Shown: positions 36,175 to 45,856 of the stretch, piece by piece
Layout of the letters: each line of letters starts with the position of its first letter
Numbering within the stretch: position 1 is the stretch's first letter
Assembly: GCF_013184775.1 (NCBI RefSeq)
Contig: NZ_JAATVV010000002.1
Coordinates: 276,301-340,300, forward strand
Length of the DNA: 64,000 nucleotides
Origin: Martelella sp. HB161492
GTDB taxonomy: Bacteria > Pseudomonadota > Alphaproteobacteria > Rhizobiales > Rhizobiaceae
Reading direction: 5' to 3'
Position numbers and translations under genes: made by a program
Notes under the pieces: generated by a model
What the model was told of the DNA's origin: nothing
Seen by the model: only the letters and a program-made list of their open reading frames with translations
Databases searched by the model: none

Positions 36175-36519
36175 TCAGTCGAGTGCAGCGATGACGGTGA
36201 ACTCGACGAGGATGTTCGGTGCAGCAAGGCTGGCTTCGCTGGTCGCACGCGCCGGAGTATTGGCCGGATCAACCCAGGCCTTCCAGACGTCGTTCATCTC
36301 GGCGAAATTGCGAATGTCCTTAAGGTAGATGAGCGTCTGCAGGATCTTGGACTTGTCAGTCCCGGCTTCCGCCAGAAGTGCATCAACCTTGGCGAGGCAA
36401 TCCTTGGCCTGCTCGGTTACGGTCGCGCCTTCGCCGGTCTGGCCGGATAGATAAACGGTGTTGCCATGAATTACGGCGCCGCTCATGATGGGTCCGACAT
36501 TGATACGTTTTACAGTCAT
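36175..36519 (-). CDS. RidA family protein
   Basis: The 114-residue protein has the YjgF/RidA fold with the pattern SGAVIHGNTVYLSGQTGEG, LAKVDALLAEAGTDKSKILQTLIYLKDI and a C-terminal ARATSEASLAAPNILVEFTVIAA. The Arg that defines the RidA1 deaminase group sits in the PARATSE segment. Canonical members deaminate reactive enamines and imines made by PLP enzymes such as threonine dehydratase. This member is a divergent copy, so the substrate may differ. GAAAGACGATCTAA before the ATG is a weak ribosome site. Confidence 0.85.
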   Translation of the reverse strand: MTVKRINVGPIMSGAVIHGNTVYLSGQTGEGATVTEQAKDCLAKVDALLAEAGTDKSKILQTLIYLKDIRNFAEMNDVWKAWVDPANTPARATSEASLAAPNILVEFTVIAALD

Positions 36520-36611
36520 TTAGATCGTCTTTCTCATGTTATGCATCAACAAAACGCTCCACAATGATAAAAGACATCAATATGGAGCGCCAAGGATCTG
36601 ATTTATATGAA

Positions 36612-36950
36612 TTAACCGCGCATATGCTCGGCTGCTTCATAAATTCGTGTGGACCGTGCGCCCGAGCGGCAGTAGCCGAGCATTGGCCGTGGCAGCTCGT
36701 CCAGTGCATCAACCATGCCGACGACAGCCTGTTCCGTCAGCCCCATGCCGCCGACGGGCACATGAGCGATCTCGATTCCGGCGGCCTCGGCTGCCGCTGC
36801 GACATCGTCAAAGGCCGGCTGCCCCGGCTCTTCGCCATCGGGCCTGTTGCAGACGATCGAGCGAAAGCCGAGCGACTTCAGGGTTTCGATATCGGCGACC
36901 GTGATCTGGCCGCTTACGGAATAGTCGTCATCAATCTTGCGGATATCCAT
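36612..36950 (-). CDS. TIGR01244-type phosphatase-like protein
   Basis: The 112-residue protein has the dual-specificity-phosphatase-like pattern of the beta-lactamase-hydrolase-like group: CNRPDGEE-GQP (about residues 34-44) and the P-loop YCRSGARST (Cys-x5-Arg, near residue 94). The Cys and Arg needed for phosphate or sulfur transfer are kept. In some alphaproteobacteria the same domain is fused to an MBL sulfur dioxygenase and linked to sulfide oxidation; here it is alone. Substrate unknown. Start ATG 36950 is preferred over the longer frame. Confidence 0.78.
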   Translation of the reverse strand: MDIRKIDDDYSVSGQITVADIETLKSLGFRSIVCNRPDGEEPGQPAFDDVAAAAEAAGIEIAHVPVGGMGLTEQAVVGMVDALDELPRPMLGYCRSGARSTRIYEAAEHMRG

Positions 36951-37055
36951 GGCACTTTCCAGAAATTGTGTTTTGCCATCCATGCTGTGAAATGCGCCCC
37001 GATGCAAGGGCGGATCCTGCGGCGATGCATCCTTCTTTTGCCGTCGCCGATGCCG

Positions 37056-37910
37056 TCAGGCAAAGCGGAATCGCAGCGAGAAGGTCTTTTCCGCACCCGG
37101 TTCCACGGCATCGAGTTCGCCGGCATCGGCCAATTCGCGCCGTGATGCCCAGCGATGCGAGGCCGGCTCGATCCCGAGAATATGGGCCGGCCTTTCCTGA
37201 TTGCGCCAGATCTGCAGAAAGGGCAGCGTCGACGTATCGACTTCCAGAATGAAGGACAGGCCGCCCAGTGCCGCAATCGGCCCCAGCACGGTCTTCGACC
37301 AGCCATCGGCGACTGCAACAGCCGGCACGCAGAAAATACCGTGCTCGCCTTCACCAAAATGCCAGGGAAGAATGCCTTCAAGACCTTGCCCGCTCCGGGC
37401 CAGCGCCGCATCTTCCAGCGCCACACCATCATCGAAATGCTTGGCGCCGAAATTGATATGATACATCATCATCACTGGAAACGGCCTGGTGCCGACATTG
37501 ACGACGCGGTCCTTCAGCGTCACCTGCCCGGTTGCGCCATCCATGGTCCAGACGCGCTCGATCAGCGCTTCGCTGCCATCGGCATTTTTCACCGGGATGG
37601 AGGCCTGACACTCGGATCCTGCACCGGTCTGTTCCAGTGATTTGATGATTGCCGCGCTGGCAGATGCGGAACCATGCAGCGGGAAGGACGTTTTCCCCAG
37701 AGCATCAATCGGTTCCGGATGGCGGATATGATCCGGGCCGCAGGTAAACAGAAAGCCTTCAAGCGAATGATCGATTCGCGGATCGCCATCATCGGGAATG
37801 GCTCTTTTCGGAGCGATATCGACACCAGCAACCACGAGGGTACCAATATCAAGGACGGAAGTTGGATCAAGGGCCAAATTCGGCCCGATTCCCGCTGCAA
37901 ATTCTATCAT
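37056..37910 (-). CDS. DUF4432 aldose-1-epimerase-like protein
   Basis: The 284-residue protein has the beta-sandwich galactose-mutarotase-like pattern with [21 protein letters not shown] and [14 protein letters not shown], found in DUF4432 proteins and sugar epimerases. The His residues in PLHGS and YHINFG match positions of catalytic His in aldose 1-epimerases. No sugar-use gene lies nearby, so the substrate is unknown. It has no signal peptide. Start ATG 37910 is the first in the frame and has only a weak ribosome site. Confidence 0.78.
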   Translation of the reverse strand: MIEFAAGIGPNLALDPTSVLDIGTLVVAGVDIAPKRAIPDDGDPRIDHSLEGFLFTCGPDHIRHPEPIDALGKTSFPLHGSASASAAIIKSLEQTGAGSECQASIPVKNADGSEALIERVWTMDGATGQVTLKDRVVNVGTRPFPVMMMYHINFGAKHFDDGVALEDAALARSGQGLEGILPWHFGEGEHGIFCVPAVAVADGWSKTVLGPIAALGGLSFILEVDTSTLPFLQIWRNQERPAHILGIEPASHRWASRRELADAGELDAVEPGAEKTFSLRFRFA

Positions 37911-38024
37911 GATCGTTACCAGGGTGTTTCGCTTTGTGGATTTTGCTATAACAGGTCACCGCCTGCCTTATTGTCGAGAATAGTCCAAAGCTGCCCCTTA
38001 TCTCAACGCAAAGTTAGTCGGTTC

Positions 38025-39329
38025 ATGCACCTCAGAGTCCTCATCCCCAGCCTGTTCTTTTCGGCGCTCTTGGCGCTGCCTGCCATCGCGGACGCCCATC
38101 AGCCTCTATATCGCAACGGTCAGCAGATTTTCCTCGTCGCGCCGAATGGCACAATGCTGGATTATGTCCCCGAGGCAGGAACGGTCATCATGGGCGAGGA
38201 CACCTTCGGCCACAGGATACTGCTCGATTATAACGGCAATCTCGTCGCGACCGAACTGACTGCGCGGGAATATGACAGCTATGCCACGCGCAACGGCGGC
38301 AGCCCCCAGAATGGCAATGGCCGTGCTTTCGGGACGGCTTTTGACCGCAGGGGTGACAATTTCGACGATTATGGCGGGCAGATCGACAGCCGCGACCTTG
38401 CACCGCCGCGCGCGAGCGAGCCCGGCTCCTATCAGCGCCAGGGACCGGATACGACCGCCGCACCGAAGGCTGCGATCTCGTCGAAGCCTGACATGAAAGT
38501 CGTTGCCCTTCAGGTTCTGCTGGATCGGGAAGGCTTTTCGCCTGGCGTCATTGACGGCCGCATGGGCGACAATGTCCGCAAGGCACTTGCGGCCTATGAG
38601 GAGGCCACAGGCCTGACACTGGATCCGAATGACAGTGAGACCATCATGTCGGATCTGTCGCTCGGCGGCGGCCTGCCCTTCCAAAGCTATACGATCACCG
38701 CCAAGGATGCCGCCGGACCCTATGTTGCCGCCATTCCCAGCGATTACAGCGAGAAAGCGCAATTGCCGGCCATGTCCTACACATCGGTCGCCGAAATGCT
38801 GGCCGAGAAGTTTCACATGGACCAGAACTTCCTGCGCAGCCTCAACCCCGATGCGGACTTCACCCGCCCCGGAACCGTCATCAAGGTGATCAATCCCGGC
38901 GCGCCAAAGAGCGGCAAGGTCGCCACCATCATTGCCGACAAGGGACGCAAACAGGTGCGCGCCTATGATGCCGATGGCGCGCTGATCGTCGCCTACCCTG
39001 CAACGATTGGCTCATCGGACACGCCTTCGCCCTCCGGCACCGTAACGGTCGAGCGCATCGCCATTGACCCGAGCTATACCTATAATCCATCGAAAAACTT
39101 CAAGCAGGGCGACAATGACAAGGTGCTGACCATCAATCCCGGCCCGAACGGCCCGGTCGGCGATGTCTGGATCGCGCTTTCAAAACCGACCTATGGCATT
39201 CACGGCACACCTGATCCGGAAAAGATCGGCAAAACATCGTCCCACGGCTGCGTCCGGTTGACCAACTGGGATGCAACCGAGCTCGCCCACATGGTATCGC
39301 CCGGCGTTACGGTGACATTCACCGACTGA
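38025..39329 (+). CDS. L,D-transpeptidase with peptidoglycan-binding domain
   Basis: The 434-residue secreted protein has a signal peptide (residues 1-24, ending AIADAHQ), a short variable region, a peptidoglycan-binding domain (about 155-215, [30 protein letters not shown]) and a YkuD catalytic domain at the C-terminus with the motif [20 protein letters not shown] holding the active-site Cys and His. Such enzymes make 3-3 cross-links in the wall or attach lipoproteins to peptidoglycan. The frame continues 117 codons upstream, but signal peptide and ATG 38025 fix the start. Confidence 0.94.
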   Translation: MHLRVLIPSLFFSALLALPAIADAHQPLYRNGQQIFLVAPNGTMLDYVPEAGTVIMGEDTFGHRILLDYNGNLVATELTAREYDSYATRNGGSPQNGNGRAFGTAFDRRGDNFDDYGGQIDSRDLAPPRASEPGSYQRQGPDTTAAPKAAISSKPDMKVVALQVLLDREGFSPGVIDGRMGDNVRKALAAYEEATGLTLDPNDSETIMSDLSLGGGLPFQSYTITAKDAAGPYVAAIPSDYSEKAQLPAMSYTSVAEMLAEKFHMDQNFLRSLNPDADFTRPGTVIKVINPGAPKSGKVATIIADKGRKQVRAYDADGALIVAYPATIGSSDTPSPSGTVTVERIAIDPSYTYNPSKNFKQGDNDKVLTINPGPNGPVGDVWIALSKPTYGIHGTPDPEKIGKTSSHGCVRLTNWDATELAHMVSPGVTVTFTD

Positions 39330-39529
39330 TCGGCGCCCGATCTGTGGAGACATCAGAAAAAGTCTTCGCAGCTGCGGTAAAATCTGACGAATGTTCAAAT
39401 CAATGTCTCGCTTTACATCGTTTCCATGTACAATCATCGTGATTAAATGACCTGAACAGCAACCAGGCTACGGGCCGGAGGGGGAGCAGTCGCAGCGAAC
39501 CCCCTTCAGACTGATGATCACGGGGACAT

Positions 39530-40153
39530 ATGAGCGACATTACTTCATTTGATATTATCGGAATGTTTTCAGAGATTGCCGTTTCGATTTCTCGCAACAG
39601 CCTCTGGCTGAGCCGGCTCGATACCATCAACGGTGACGGAGATCACGGTGAGGTCATGCTGGCGGGTTTCACCGCCATGGAAAACCAGCTGGCGGCGCTA
39701 AATCCGTCCAAGGTCACGCCAGCCGGCGTCTTCGACATGGCCGCCGAGACCTTTCTGACGGTCGATTCCCGCTCGGCGCGTCTTTATGCATCGGCTTTCC
39801 GGCGCGCGGGCAGCGCCTTGCCGGGCAAGGCGGTCGTCACGGCAGAACAGTTCGACCTCGCCTTTTCCGCCATGGCAAAGGGCATCATCACCCATGGCCA
39901 GTCGCATGCGCCGGACAAGAACATGGTCGACGCCTGGCAACCGGCAATTGACGCCTATCAGGCTGCCAGAGCTGGAGGGGGAACATTGTTTGACTGCCTT
40001 TCGGCAGCCTCCGACGCGGCACTGACGGGGGCTGAACCCGGCAAGGGTGAGCCGACCGCCGATCTCCCGTTCGGCAATCCGAACAAGGTGATGAATGCAG
40101 GCGCCGCCTCTGCTGTCCTGATCATCTCGGCCATGCGGGATTCGCTGCAGTAA
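39530..40153 (+). CDS. Stand-alone DhaL-like domain protein
   Basis: The 207-residue protein has the DhaL fold pattern of dihydroxyacetone kinase: LDTINGDGDHGEVM keeps Asp31, Asp36 and Asp38, the residues that hold magnesium and ATP in E. coli DhaL, and APDKNMVDAW resembles the conserved GDKTM segment. The C-terminal GAAS fits the nucleotide-binding end. No DhaK or DhaM partner is in the window. A kinase role or regulatory role is therefore open. Upstream a GGGGG/CCCCC hairpin (39480-39507) lies in the leader. Confidence 0.82.
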   Translation: MSDITSFDIIGMFSEIAVSISRNSLWLSRLDTINGDGDHGEVMLAGFTAMENQLAALNPSKVTPAGVFDMAAETFLTVDSRSARLYASAFRRAGSALPGKAVVTAEQFDLAFSAMAKGIITHGQSHAPDKNMVDAWQPAIDAYQAARAGGGTLFDCLSAASDAALTGAEPGKGEPTADLPFGNPNKVMNAGAASAVLIISAMRDSLQ

Positions 40154-40229
40154 TCGCGCCAGGGCACTGGTCGCCGGCGGCCTGCCGCTCTACATGCTGC
40201 GCAGTGAAAAGAGACTGCCGGAGCGTGAC

Positions 40230-41657
40230 ATGCCGCCAAGACCCGCCATCATCTGGTTCCGCAAGGATCTGCGCCTTGCCGACAATCACGCCCTTCTGGC
40301 TGCAGCTGAGGGCGGAAGACCGGTTGTTGCCGTCTATATCCGCGAGAGGGACGGCAATTTTCCGCTCGGGCAGGCGCAGGCCTGGTGGCTGGAAAAATCG
40401 CTTCAGGCCCTTGGCCAGGCGCTGGCAGACCGCGGCACGCCGCTTATCTTGAAAAGCGGCGATGCGCTGGATGTGCTGCGCGATCTCATCGCCACGACTG
40501 GCGCGGATGCCATCTTCTGGAACCGCCGCTACGATCCGCCCGGCATTGCCACCGATGGCAGGATCAAGCAGGCCCTTCGCGACGACGGTTTCACCATGAA
40601 AAGCTTCGGCGGACAGATCCTGCATGAGCCGACCCGGCTGAAAACAGGCGTCGGCGGCCCCTACAAGGTCTACACGCCGTTCTGGAAGGCGCTGCAGGCG
40701 AGCCTTCATGTGCCGCCGCCCGCTGACCCGCCAAAGCTGCTGAACAGCCCGGAATCATCTGCGGACAGCGAGGCGCTGGCAGACTGGCGCCTCTATGACG
40801 CCCGGCCGGATTGGGCTGCAGGCTTTGACGATGTCTGGACGCCGGGCGAAGACGGCGCCCTGAAGCGCCTCGAAGGCTTTCTCTCCGAACGGATCAAGGG
40901 CTATGGCGCCGCTCGCGACATTCCCGCCGACGCCGCAACCTCCATGCTGTCACCGCATCTGGCGCTGGGCGAAATCAGTCCAGCCATGATCTGGCACGCA
41001 ACGGCTGACAGGCAGGATGCGCCGGCGGAGGACACAAGGAAATTCCTGCAGGAACTGGTCTGGCGTGATTTCTGCTACCACCTCCTGTTTCACGCGCCCG
41101 ATCTTGCGACGAAAAACTGGAACGCAAAATTCGACGGTCTTGACTGGGACGATAACGAAACCGGTTTCTCGGCCTGGACCCGTGGCATGACCGGCTACCC
41201 GATCGTCGACGCCGGCATGCGGCAGCTTTGGCGCGAAGGCTACATGCATAACCGGGTGCGCATGATTGCCGCCTCGTTTCTGATCAAGGATCTGATGATC
41301 GACTGGCGGCGCGGCGAAACCTGGTTCCGCGACACGCTGGTGGATGCAGATCCCGCCTCCAATCCGGCCAGCTGGCAATGGGTTGCCGGTTGCGGGGCGG
41401 ATGCCGCACCATTCTTCCGGATCTTCAACCCGATCCTTCAGGGTCAGAAATTCGATCCTGAGGGCGATTATGTGCGCCACTATGTTCCCGAACTCGCGGC
41501 ATTGCCGGCAAAATATATCCACGCTCCCCTCGAGGCGCCGGATCCGGTTCTGGAGAAGGCGGGCATCGTCCTCGGCGACAGCTACCCGGCACCGATCGTC
41601 AATCACAAACAGGCACGGGACCGGGCGCTCGCAGCGTATAAGAATCTGAACGGTTGA
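40230..41657 (+). CDS. phrB: Deoxyribodipyrimidine photolyase
   Basis: The 475-residue enzyme repairs cyclobutane pyrimidine dimers with blue light and FAD. It starts MPPRPAIIWFRKDLRLADNHAL. The antenna domain is N-terminal; the FAD domain has the TRLKTGVGGPYKVYTPFWKA, WRDFCYHLLFH, GYPIVDAGMRQLWREGYMHNRVRMI and QWVAGCGADAAPFFRIFNP motifs, with the Trp electron path intact. ATG 40230 has GGAG seven bases upstream, so the upstream in-frame ATG at 40194 is not used. It is 76 bases after the DhaL-like gene. Confidence 0.96.
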   Translation: MPPRPAIIWFRKDLRLADNHALLAAAEGGRPVVAVYIRERDGNFPLGQAQAWWLEKSLQALGQALADRGTPLILKSGDALDVLRDLIATTGADAIFWNRRYDPPGIATDGRIKQALRDDGFTMKSFGGQILHEPTRLKTGVGGPYKVYTPFWKALQASLHVPPPADPPKLLNSPESSADSEALADWRLYDARPDWAAGFDDVWTPGEDGALKRLEGFLSERIKGYGAARDIPADAATSMLSPHLALGEISPAMIWHATADRQDAPAEDTRKFLQELVWRDFCYHLLFHAPDLATKNWNAKFDGLDWDDNETGFSAWTRGMTGYPIVDAGMRQLWREGYMHNRVRMIAASFLIKDLMIDWRRGETWFRDTLVDADPASNPASWQWVAGCGADAAPFFRIFNPILQGQKFDPEGDYVRHYVPELAALPAKYIHAPLEAPDPVLEKAGIVLGDSYPAPIVNHKQARDRALAAYKNLNG

Positions 41658-41759
41658 AACCACATCCTCACAACTGGCAAATCCGCGCAAAATCATTTCT
41701 TGTTTTTCGCGCCGCCGCGCCGGAAAAGTCACCGTTTAAAGCAACAAGGATTTCATGAC

Positions 41760-42791
41760 ATGCCCGCCTCTCCTTCGGTCCTCGATCTGATCGGCAACAC
41801 CCCGCTTGTCCGTCTTCGCGCGGCATCCGAGGCGACCGGCTGCGAAATTCTCGGCAAGGCCGAATTCCTCAATCCCGGCCAGTCCGTCAAGGATCGCGCT
41901 GCCCTTTACATCATCCGCGATGCCGAACGCCGTGGCCTGCTGCGCCCTGGCGGCACCATTGTCGAAGGCACGGCCGGCAACACCGGGATCGGCCTGACGC
42001 TGGTGGCCAAGGCGCTCGGCTATCGCACCGTGATCGTCATTCCCGAGACACAGGCTCAGGAGAAAAAGGATGCGCTCAGGCTTCTTGGCGCCGAGCTGAT
42101 CGAGGTTCCGGCCAAGCCTTACAAGGATCCGAACAATTACGTGAAATTGTCCGGACGGCTTGCCGAACAGCTGGCCCGCACCGATGCGAATGGCGCCATC
42201 TGGGCCAATCAGTTTGATAATGTCGCCAACCGTCAGGCCCATGTCGAAACCACCGCGCAGGAAATCTGGCGCGATCTTGATGGCAAGGTCGATGGTTTTG
42301 TCTCGGCGGTCGGTTCCGGCGGCACCTTCGCTGGCACGGGCATCGGGCTGAAGGAAAAGAACCCCGATATCAAGGTCGCGCTCGCCGACCCCGACGGGGC
42401 CGCGCTTTTTTCCTATTACACCACCGGCGAGCTGAAAAGTGCGGGCAATTCGATCACCGAAGGCATTGGCCAGGGCAGGATCACCGCCAATCTGGAAGGG
42501 TTTGAACCGGATTTTGCCTATAATATTCCCGATCGGGAAGCCCTGCCGATTATCTTCGAACTTGTCAGGAATGAGGGCTTGTGCCTTGGTGGATCATCGG
42601 GCATCAATATAGCCGGTGCTATCCGTCTTGCCCGCACCCTCGGCCCCGGCCACACCATTGTCACGGTGCTTTGTGATTATGGAAACCGGTATCAGTCGAA
42701 GCTGTTCAACCCTTCATTCCTCGCGGAGAAAGGGCTGCCGCAGCCCGAATGGATGACGAACAAGACGGAGATTGCCGTTCCGTTCGCATAA
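41760..42791 (+). CDS. cysK: Cysteine synthase A
   Basis: Cysteine synthase makes cysteine from O-acetylserine and sulfide with PLP. The 343-residue protein has the PLP lysine in GQSVKDRAALY (about residue 43), EGTAGNTGIGL for the phosphate, the GSGGTFAGTGIG loop and the substrate-side GGSSGIN segment. It is longer at the C-terminus than the E. coli enzyme, as is known for a rhizobial type. AAGGA is nine bases before the ATG. It leads a plus-strand run of sulfur-linked and modifying genes through 45854. Confidence 0.94.
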   Translation: MPASPSVLDLIGNTPLVRLRAASEATGCEILGKAEFLNPGQSVKDRAALYIIRDAERRGLLRPGGTIVEGTAGNTGIGLTLVAKALGYRTVIVIPETQAQEKKDALRLLGAELIEVPAKPYKDPNNYVKLSGRLAEQLARTDANGAIWANQFDNVANRQAHVETTAQEIWRDLDGKVDGFVSAVGSGGTFAGTGIGLKEKNPDIKVALADPDGAALFSYYTTGELKSAGNSITEGIGQGRITANLEGFEPDFAYNIPDREALPIIFELVRNEGLCLGGSSGINIAGAIRLARTLGPGHTIVTVLCDYGNRYQSKLFNPSFLAEKGLPQPEWMTNKTEIAVPFA

Positions 42792-42807
42792 GAAGTGTCA
42801 GAAATCC

Positions 42808-43536
42808 ATGCCCGTCACAGCCCTCTACCGAGACGACTTCTATTCAGCCAGTTGCCGGTCGGTCGTGACAGCGGTGCATGAGGATGGCAGCTTCGAGACG
42901 GACCAGACGGTGTTTTACGCCACCTCCGGCGGCCAGCCAGGCGATACCGGTCTGGCGCGGCGAGCAGATGGCAGTGCCATCCGGCTGGATGTGACGCGCC
43001 ACGGAGACGCCAAGGACGTCATTCTTCACATTCCCGCCGAGGGTGAGGCAAGTCCCGCCCCCGGCGAAGAACTCATGCTCGAAATAGACTGGGAACGCCG
43101 CCACAGGCTGATGCGCATGCATACGGCCTGCCATCTTCTGTCGGTCGTCTGTCCCTTCCCGATCACCGGCGCATCGGTCGGCGAGAACGAGGCCCGCGTC
43201 GATTTCGACATGAGCGAAACCATCGACAAGGCAGAGGTCAGCGCCCGGCTGATGCAGCTTGTCGGGGACGATCATCCGGTCTATGTCCAGTGGATCACGG
43301 ATGAAGAGCTTGCAGCCAATCCCGACATCGTCAAGTCCAAGAATGTCCGTCCACCGATGGGCATGGGGCGCATTTCACTGGTGGTGATCGGCGAAAACGC
43401 CGCCGTTGACAGCCAGCCCTGCGGCGGCACACATGTCCGCACGACCGGCGAAGTCGGAAATATCGAAGTCGGCAAGATCGAGAAGAAGGGGCGCGAGAAC
43501 CGTCGGTTCCGCCTCCGCTTCACCGACATGGCCTGA
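42808..43536 (+). CDS. AlaX-type alanyl-tRNA editing protein
   Basis: The 242-residue protein is a free-standing editing domain of alanyl-tRNA synthetase, which hydrolyses Ser-tRNA(Ala). The zinc site is intact: HTACH (His-x3-His) near residue 106 and CGGTH near residue 206. The FYATSGGQPGDTG segment is the usual start of the fold. It follows cysK by 16 bases and precedes sseA by 26, so the three are likely co-transcribed. The domain is full length, with no synthetase part. Confidence 0.94.
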   Translation: MPVTALYRDDFYSASCRSVVTAVHEDGSFETDQTVFYATSGGQPGDTGLARRADGSAIRLDVTRHGDAKDVILHIPAEGEASPAPGEELMLEIDWERRHRLMRMHTACHLLSVVCPFPITGASVGENEARVDFDMSETIDKAEVSARLMQLVGDDHPVYVQWITDEELAANPDIVKSKNVRPPMGMGRISLVVIGENAAVDSQPCGGTHVRTTGEVGNIEVGKIEKKGRENRRFRLRFTDMA

Positions 43537-43562
43537 CAATCCAGAATGACAGGGAGATCCTC

Positions 43563-44417
43563 ATGGGCACGGGCAAGAGCCGGTTCATCGTAACACCGCA
43601 ATGGGTTGAGGAGCGCATCGCCTCTCCGGGCTTCTCCATCATCGATGCCTCCTGGTACCTTCCGGCCCATGGCCGTGATGGCGCGGCTGAATATGCTGCA
43701 GCCCATGTGCCGAGCGCTGTCTTCTTCGACCATGACAGGGTTGCCGACCAGTCCACCGGCCTGCCGCATTCGCTGCCGTCACCGGAACAGTTCGCTGCGG
43801 AGATGGAACGGCTCGGCGTTTCCAACCGCGACCTGATCGTCGTTTATGACGGCCCCGGCTTTTTCTCGGCACCGCGCCTGTGGTGGATGCTGCGCATCAT
43901 GGGCGCTGACGCCGTGTTTCTGATGGATGGCGGCTTCGACGGCTGGAAAGCTGCCAGCCGGCCGGTCGAAACCAAGACACGCGAAGCGAGACATGTGCGC
44001 TTCAAGACCGATTTCCGCTCCGAACGTGTCACTTCGCTTGCCGAGATGCGCCAGCTCGTGGCCTCTGGCGCGACCCAGATTGCCGATGCCCGCGGCGCCG
44101 GCCGCTTCGAAGCGTCAGAACCCGAGCCGCGCCCGGGCATGCGCGGCGGCCATATGCCGGGTGCGAGAAACCTGCCAGCCACTGGTTTTTCCGAAGGCGG
44201 CCATTTCCGCGATCTCGGCACACTGGCGTCGATGTTCGAAGAAGCAGGCATTGATCTGTCGAAACCGGTTGTGACCAGTTGCGGTTCGGGTGTAACCGCT
44301 GCCATTATCACGCTTGCACTCGAATCGCTCGGCCATGACGACAACAGCCTTTATGACGGGTCATGGTCGGAATGGGGCAGCCTCGCCGATACGCCGATTG
44401 TCACCGGGAAGGCCTGA
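43563..44417 (+). CDS. sseA: 3-mercaptopyruvate sulfurtransferase
   Basis: SseA moves sulfur from 3-mercaptopyruvate to cyanide or other thiophiles. The 284-residue protein has two rhodanese domains; only the second has the active Cys, in the loop TSCGSGVTAAII (about residue 239), whose CGSGVT pattern marks mercaptopyruvate rather than thiosulfate as substrate. GGAGATCCTC before the ATG gives the ribosome site. Its place after cysK fits cysteine breakdown and sulfur transfer. Confidence 0.94.
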   Translation: MGTGKSRFIVTPQWVEERIASPGFSIIDASWYLPAHGRDGAAEYAAAHVPSAVFFDHDRVADQSTGLPHSLPSPEQFAAEMERLGVSNRDLIVVYDGPGFFSAPRLWWMLRIMGADAVFLMDGGFDGWKAASRPVETKTREARHVRFKTDFRSERVTSLAEMRQLVASGATQIADARGAGRFEASEPEPRPGMRGGHMPGARNLPATGFSEGGHFRDLGTLASMFEEAGIDLSKPVVTSCGSGVTAAIITLALESLGHDDNSLYDGSWSEWGSLADTPIVTGKA

Positions 44418-44422
44418 CAGAC

Positions 44423-44983
44423 ATGACCAAAAAAGCGAGCCCAGTCACGGTTCACATCACCGCGCTGGAAATGACCGCGCCGCCGCGCGCGCATATGCCG
44501 TCTCCGGCCAATCTCCATATCGCGCTGATGCGGGTGCCGGAAATTCCGTTGCCCTATTATCGCTTCCTCTACCGCCAGGTCGGCTCGCGCTGGCAGTGGG
44601 TGGACCGCATGCGACTGAGCGACGAAAAGCTGTCAGAAACCATTCACAACGACATGACGACGGTGACGGTGCTCTATATCGAGGGGGCGCCAGCCGGCTT
44701 TTATGAATATCAGCGCCGCAGTGACGGCGTCACCGAACTCGTTCATTTCGGTCTGTTCGAACGCGCGCTCGGCCTTGGCGTCGGCAAGTGGTTCCTGCTG
44801 CAGGGGCTTTATGCCATCTGGGGTGACAAGCCGGAAAAAGTGGTGACGACGACGAATAATCTCGACCACCCCCGCGCACTCCAGCTCTATCAGCGCTTCG
44901 GCTTTTCACCCGTTTCCACCTATGAAGGTGAGATTGAGCCGCTGACGGACAAGGAACTGCTGGCGATTGCCCGCGGGCTCTGA
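44423..44983 (+). CDS. GNAT family N-acetyltransferase
   Basis: The 186-residue protein has the GNAT pattern: a central strand TELVHFGLFERALGLGVGKWFLLQGLYAIW, with the GxGxG-like acetyl-CoA loop (LGLGVGK), and a C-terminal NNLDHPRALQLYQRFGFSP segment typical of the fold. The substrate is unknown. It starts six bases after the sseA stop, within the plus-strand run. ATG 44423 is used; an in-frame upstream ATG at 44363 lies inside sseA. Confidence 0.87.
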   Translation: MTKKASPVTVHITALEMTAPPRAHMPSPANLHIALMRVPEIPLPYYRFLYRQVGSRWQWVDRMRLSDEKLSETIHNDMTTVTVLYIEGAPAGFYEYQRRSDGVTELVHFGLFERALGLGVGKWFLLQGLYAIWGDKPEKVVTTTNNLDHPRALQLYQRFGFSPVSTYEGEIEPLTDKELLAIARGL

Positions 44984-45014
44984 TGTAACCGACAACAGCA
45001 CCGGAAAGTCGCCC

Positions 45015-45854
45015 ATGACCGATGAAGGCAACGCCGGTGCACCGGCCTCCCGGCGATCAGTCTGCGGCGTGATCTATGTCGCAACGGGCGATCAATATCG
45101 CGATCTCGCCCGCCAGTCGGCGATCACGATGAAGGCGCATAATCCCGGTCTTCCGGTGGATCTCTTCACCGACGATGTCGCATGTGCAGACCGCCAGACC
45201 TTCGATGCCGTCCATGAGGTTCCAATCAACCATGATCGTGCGAAACTTGAGTGTTTTCCTCTAAGCCGTTTCGATAAAACACTTTATCTTGATTGCGATA
45301 CGCTTGTTCTGCGGCCCTTCGGCGACCTCTTCAATCTTGCCGACCGTTTCGATCTGTCTCTCGCCCATGACGTCAGACGCAGGTCCGCTCTGGTACAGCA
45401 GGGGCTTGAACAGGAAACGCCCTACGCCTTTCCGCAGCTCAATTCCGGCGTCATGGTCTATCGCAAGTCGGCAGTCATGCTGGCCTTCTTTGCTGAATGG
45501 GCACGGCGCTATCACGCCACTCCCGAGATTGGCCGCGATCAGGTTTTCCTCAAGGACATGTTGTGGTCGTCGGATTTGCGCTTCTATGTCCTGCCGCCAG
45601 AATTCAATCTTCGGCGCGTGACCGTGCTTGATGCCTGGGAGCCGCTCGATGCGGCCGCGACAATCATCCATTCGCATCGCCTGCTGGATCATATCCGCAA
45701 GACCGGCGCTGCCCGGATCAGCACGATCGCTGACATCCTGTCAGCCGAGCGCATTGCCCTGCTCGACGAGTGGCAGGATGCGCATGCCACGAAAAAACGC
45801 CCGCGTCCCGAGGATATCGGCACGTGGGCGCTCAGCGGAAACGATCAGGACTGA
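45015..45854 (+). CDS. GT8-like glycosyltransferase
   Basis: The 279-residue protein has the glycosyltransferase pattern of family 8: SRFDKTLYLDCDTLVLRPFGDLF carries the DCD (DxD) metal motif near residue 94, followed by FPQLNSGVMVYRKS and IGRDQVFLKDML, where conserved Asn and Asp sit. The C-terminal IIHSHRLLDHIRK resembles the HxxG-type end. No membrane helix or signal is seen. Sugar donor and acceptor are unknown. It ends the cysK run and converges with padR two bases away. Confidence 0.8.
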   Translation: MTDEGNAGAPASRRSVCGVIYVATGDQYRDLARQSAITMKAHNPGLPVDLFTDDVACADRQTFDAVHEVPINHDRAKLECFPLSRFDKTLYLDCDTLVLRPFGDLFNLADRFDLSLAHDVRRRSALVQQGLEQETPYAFPQLNSGVMVYRKSAVMLAFFAEWARRYHATPEIGRDQVFLKDMLWSSDLRFYVLPPEFNLRRVTVLDAWEPLDAAATIIHSHRLLDHIRKTGAARISTIADILSAERIALLDEWQDAHATKKRPRPEDIGTWALSGNDQD

Positions 45855-45856
45855 CA

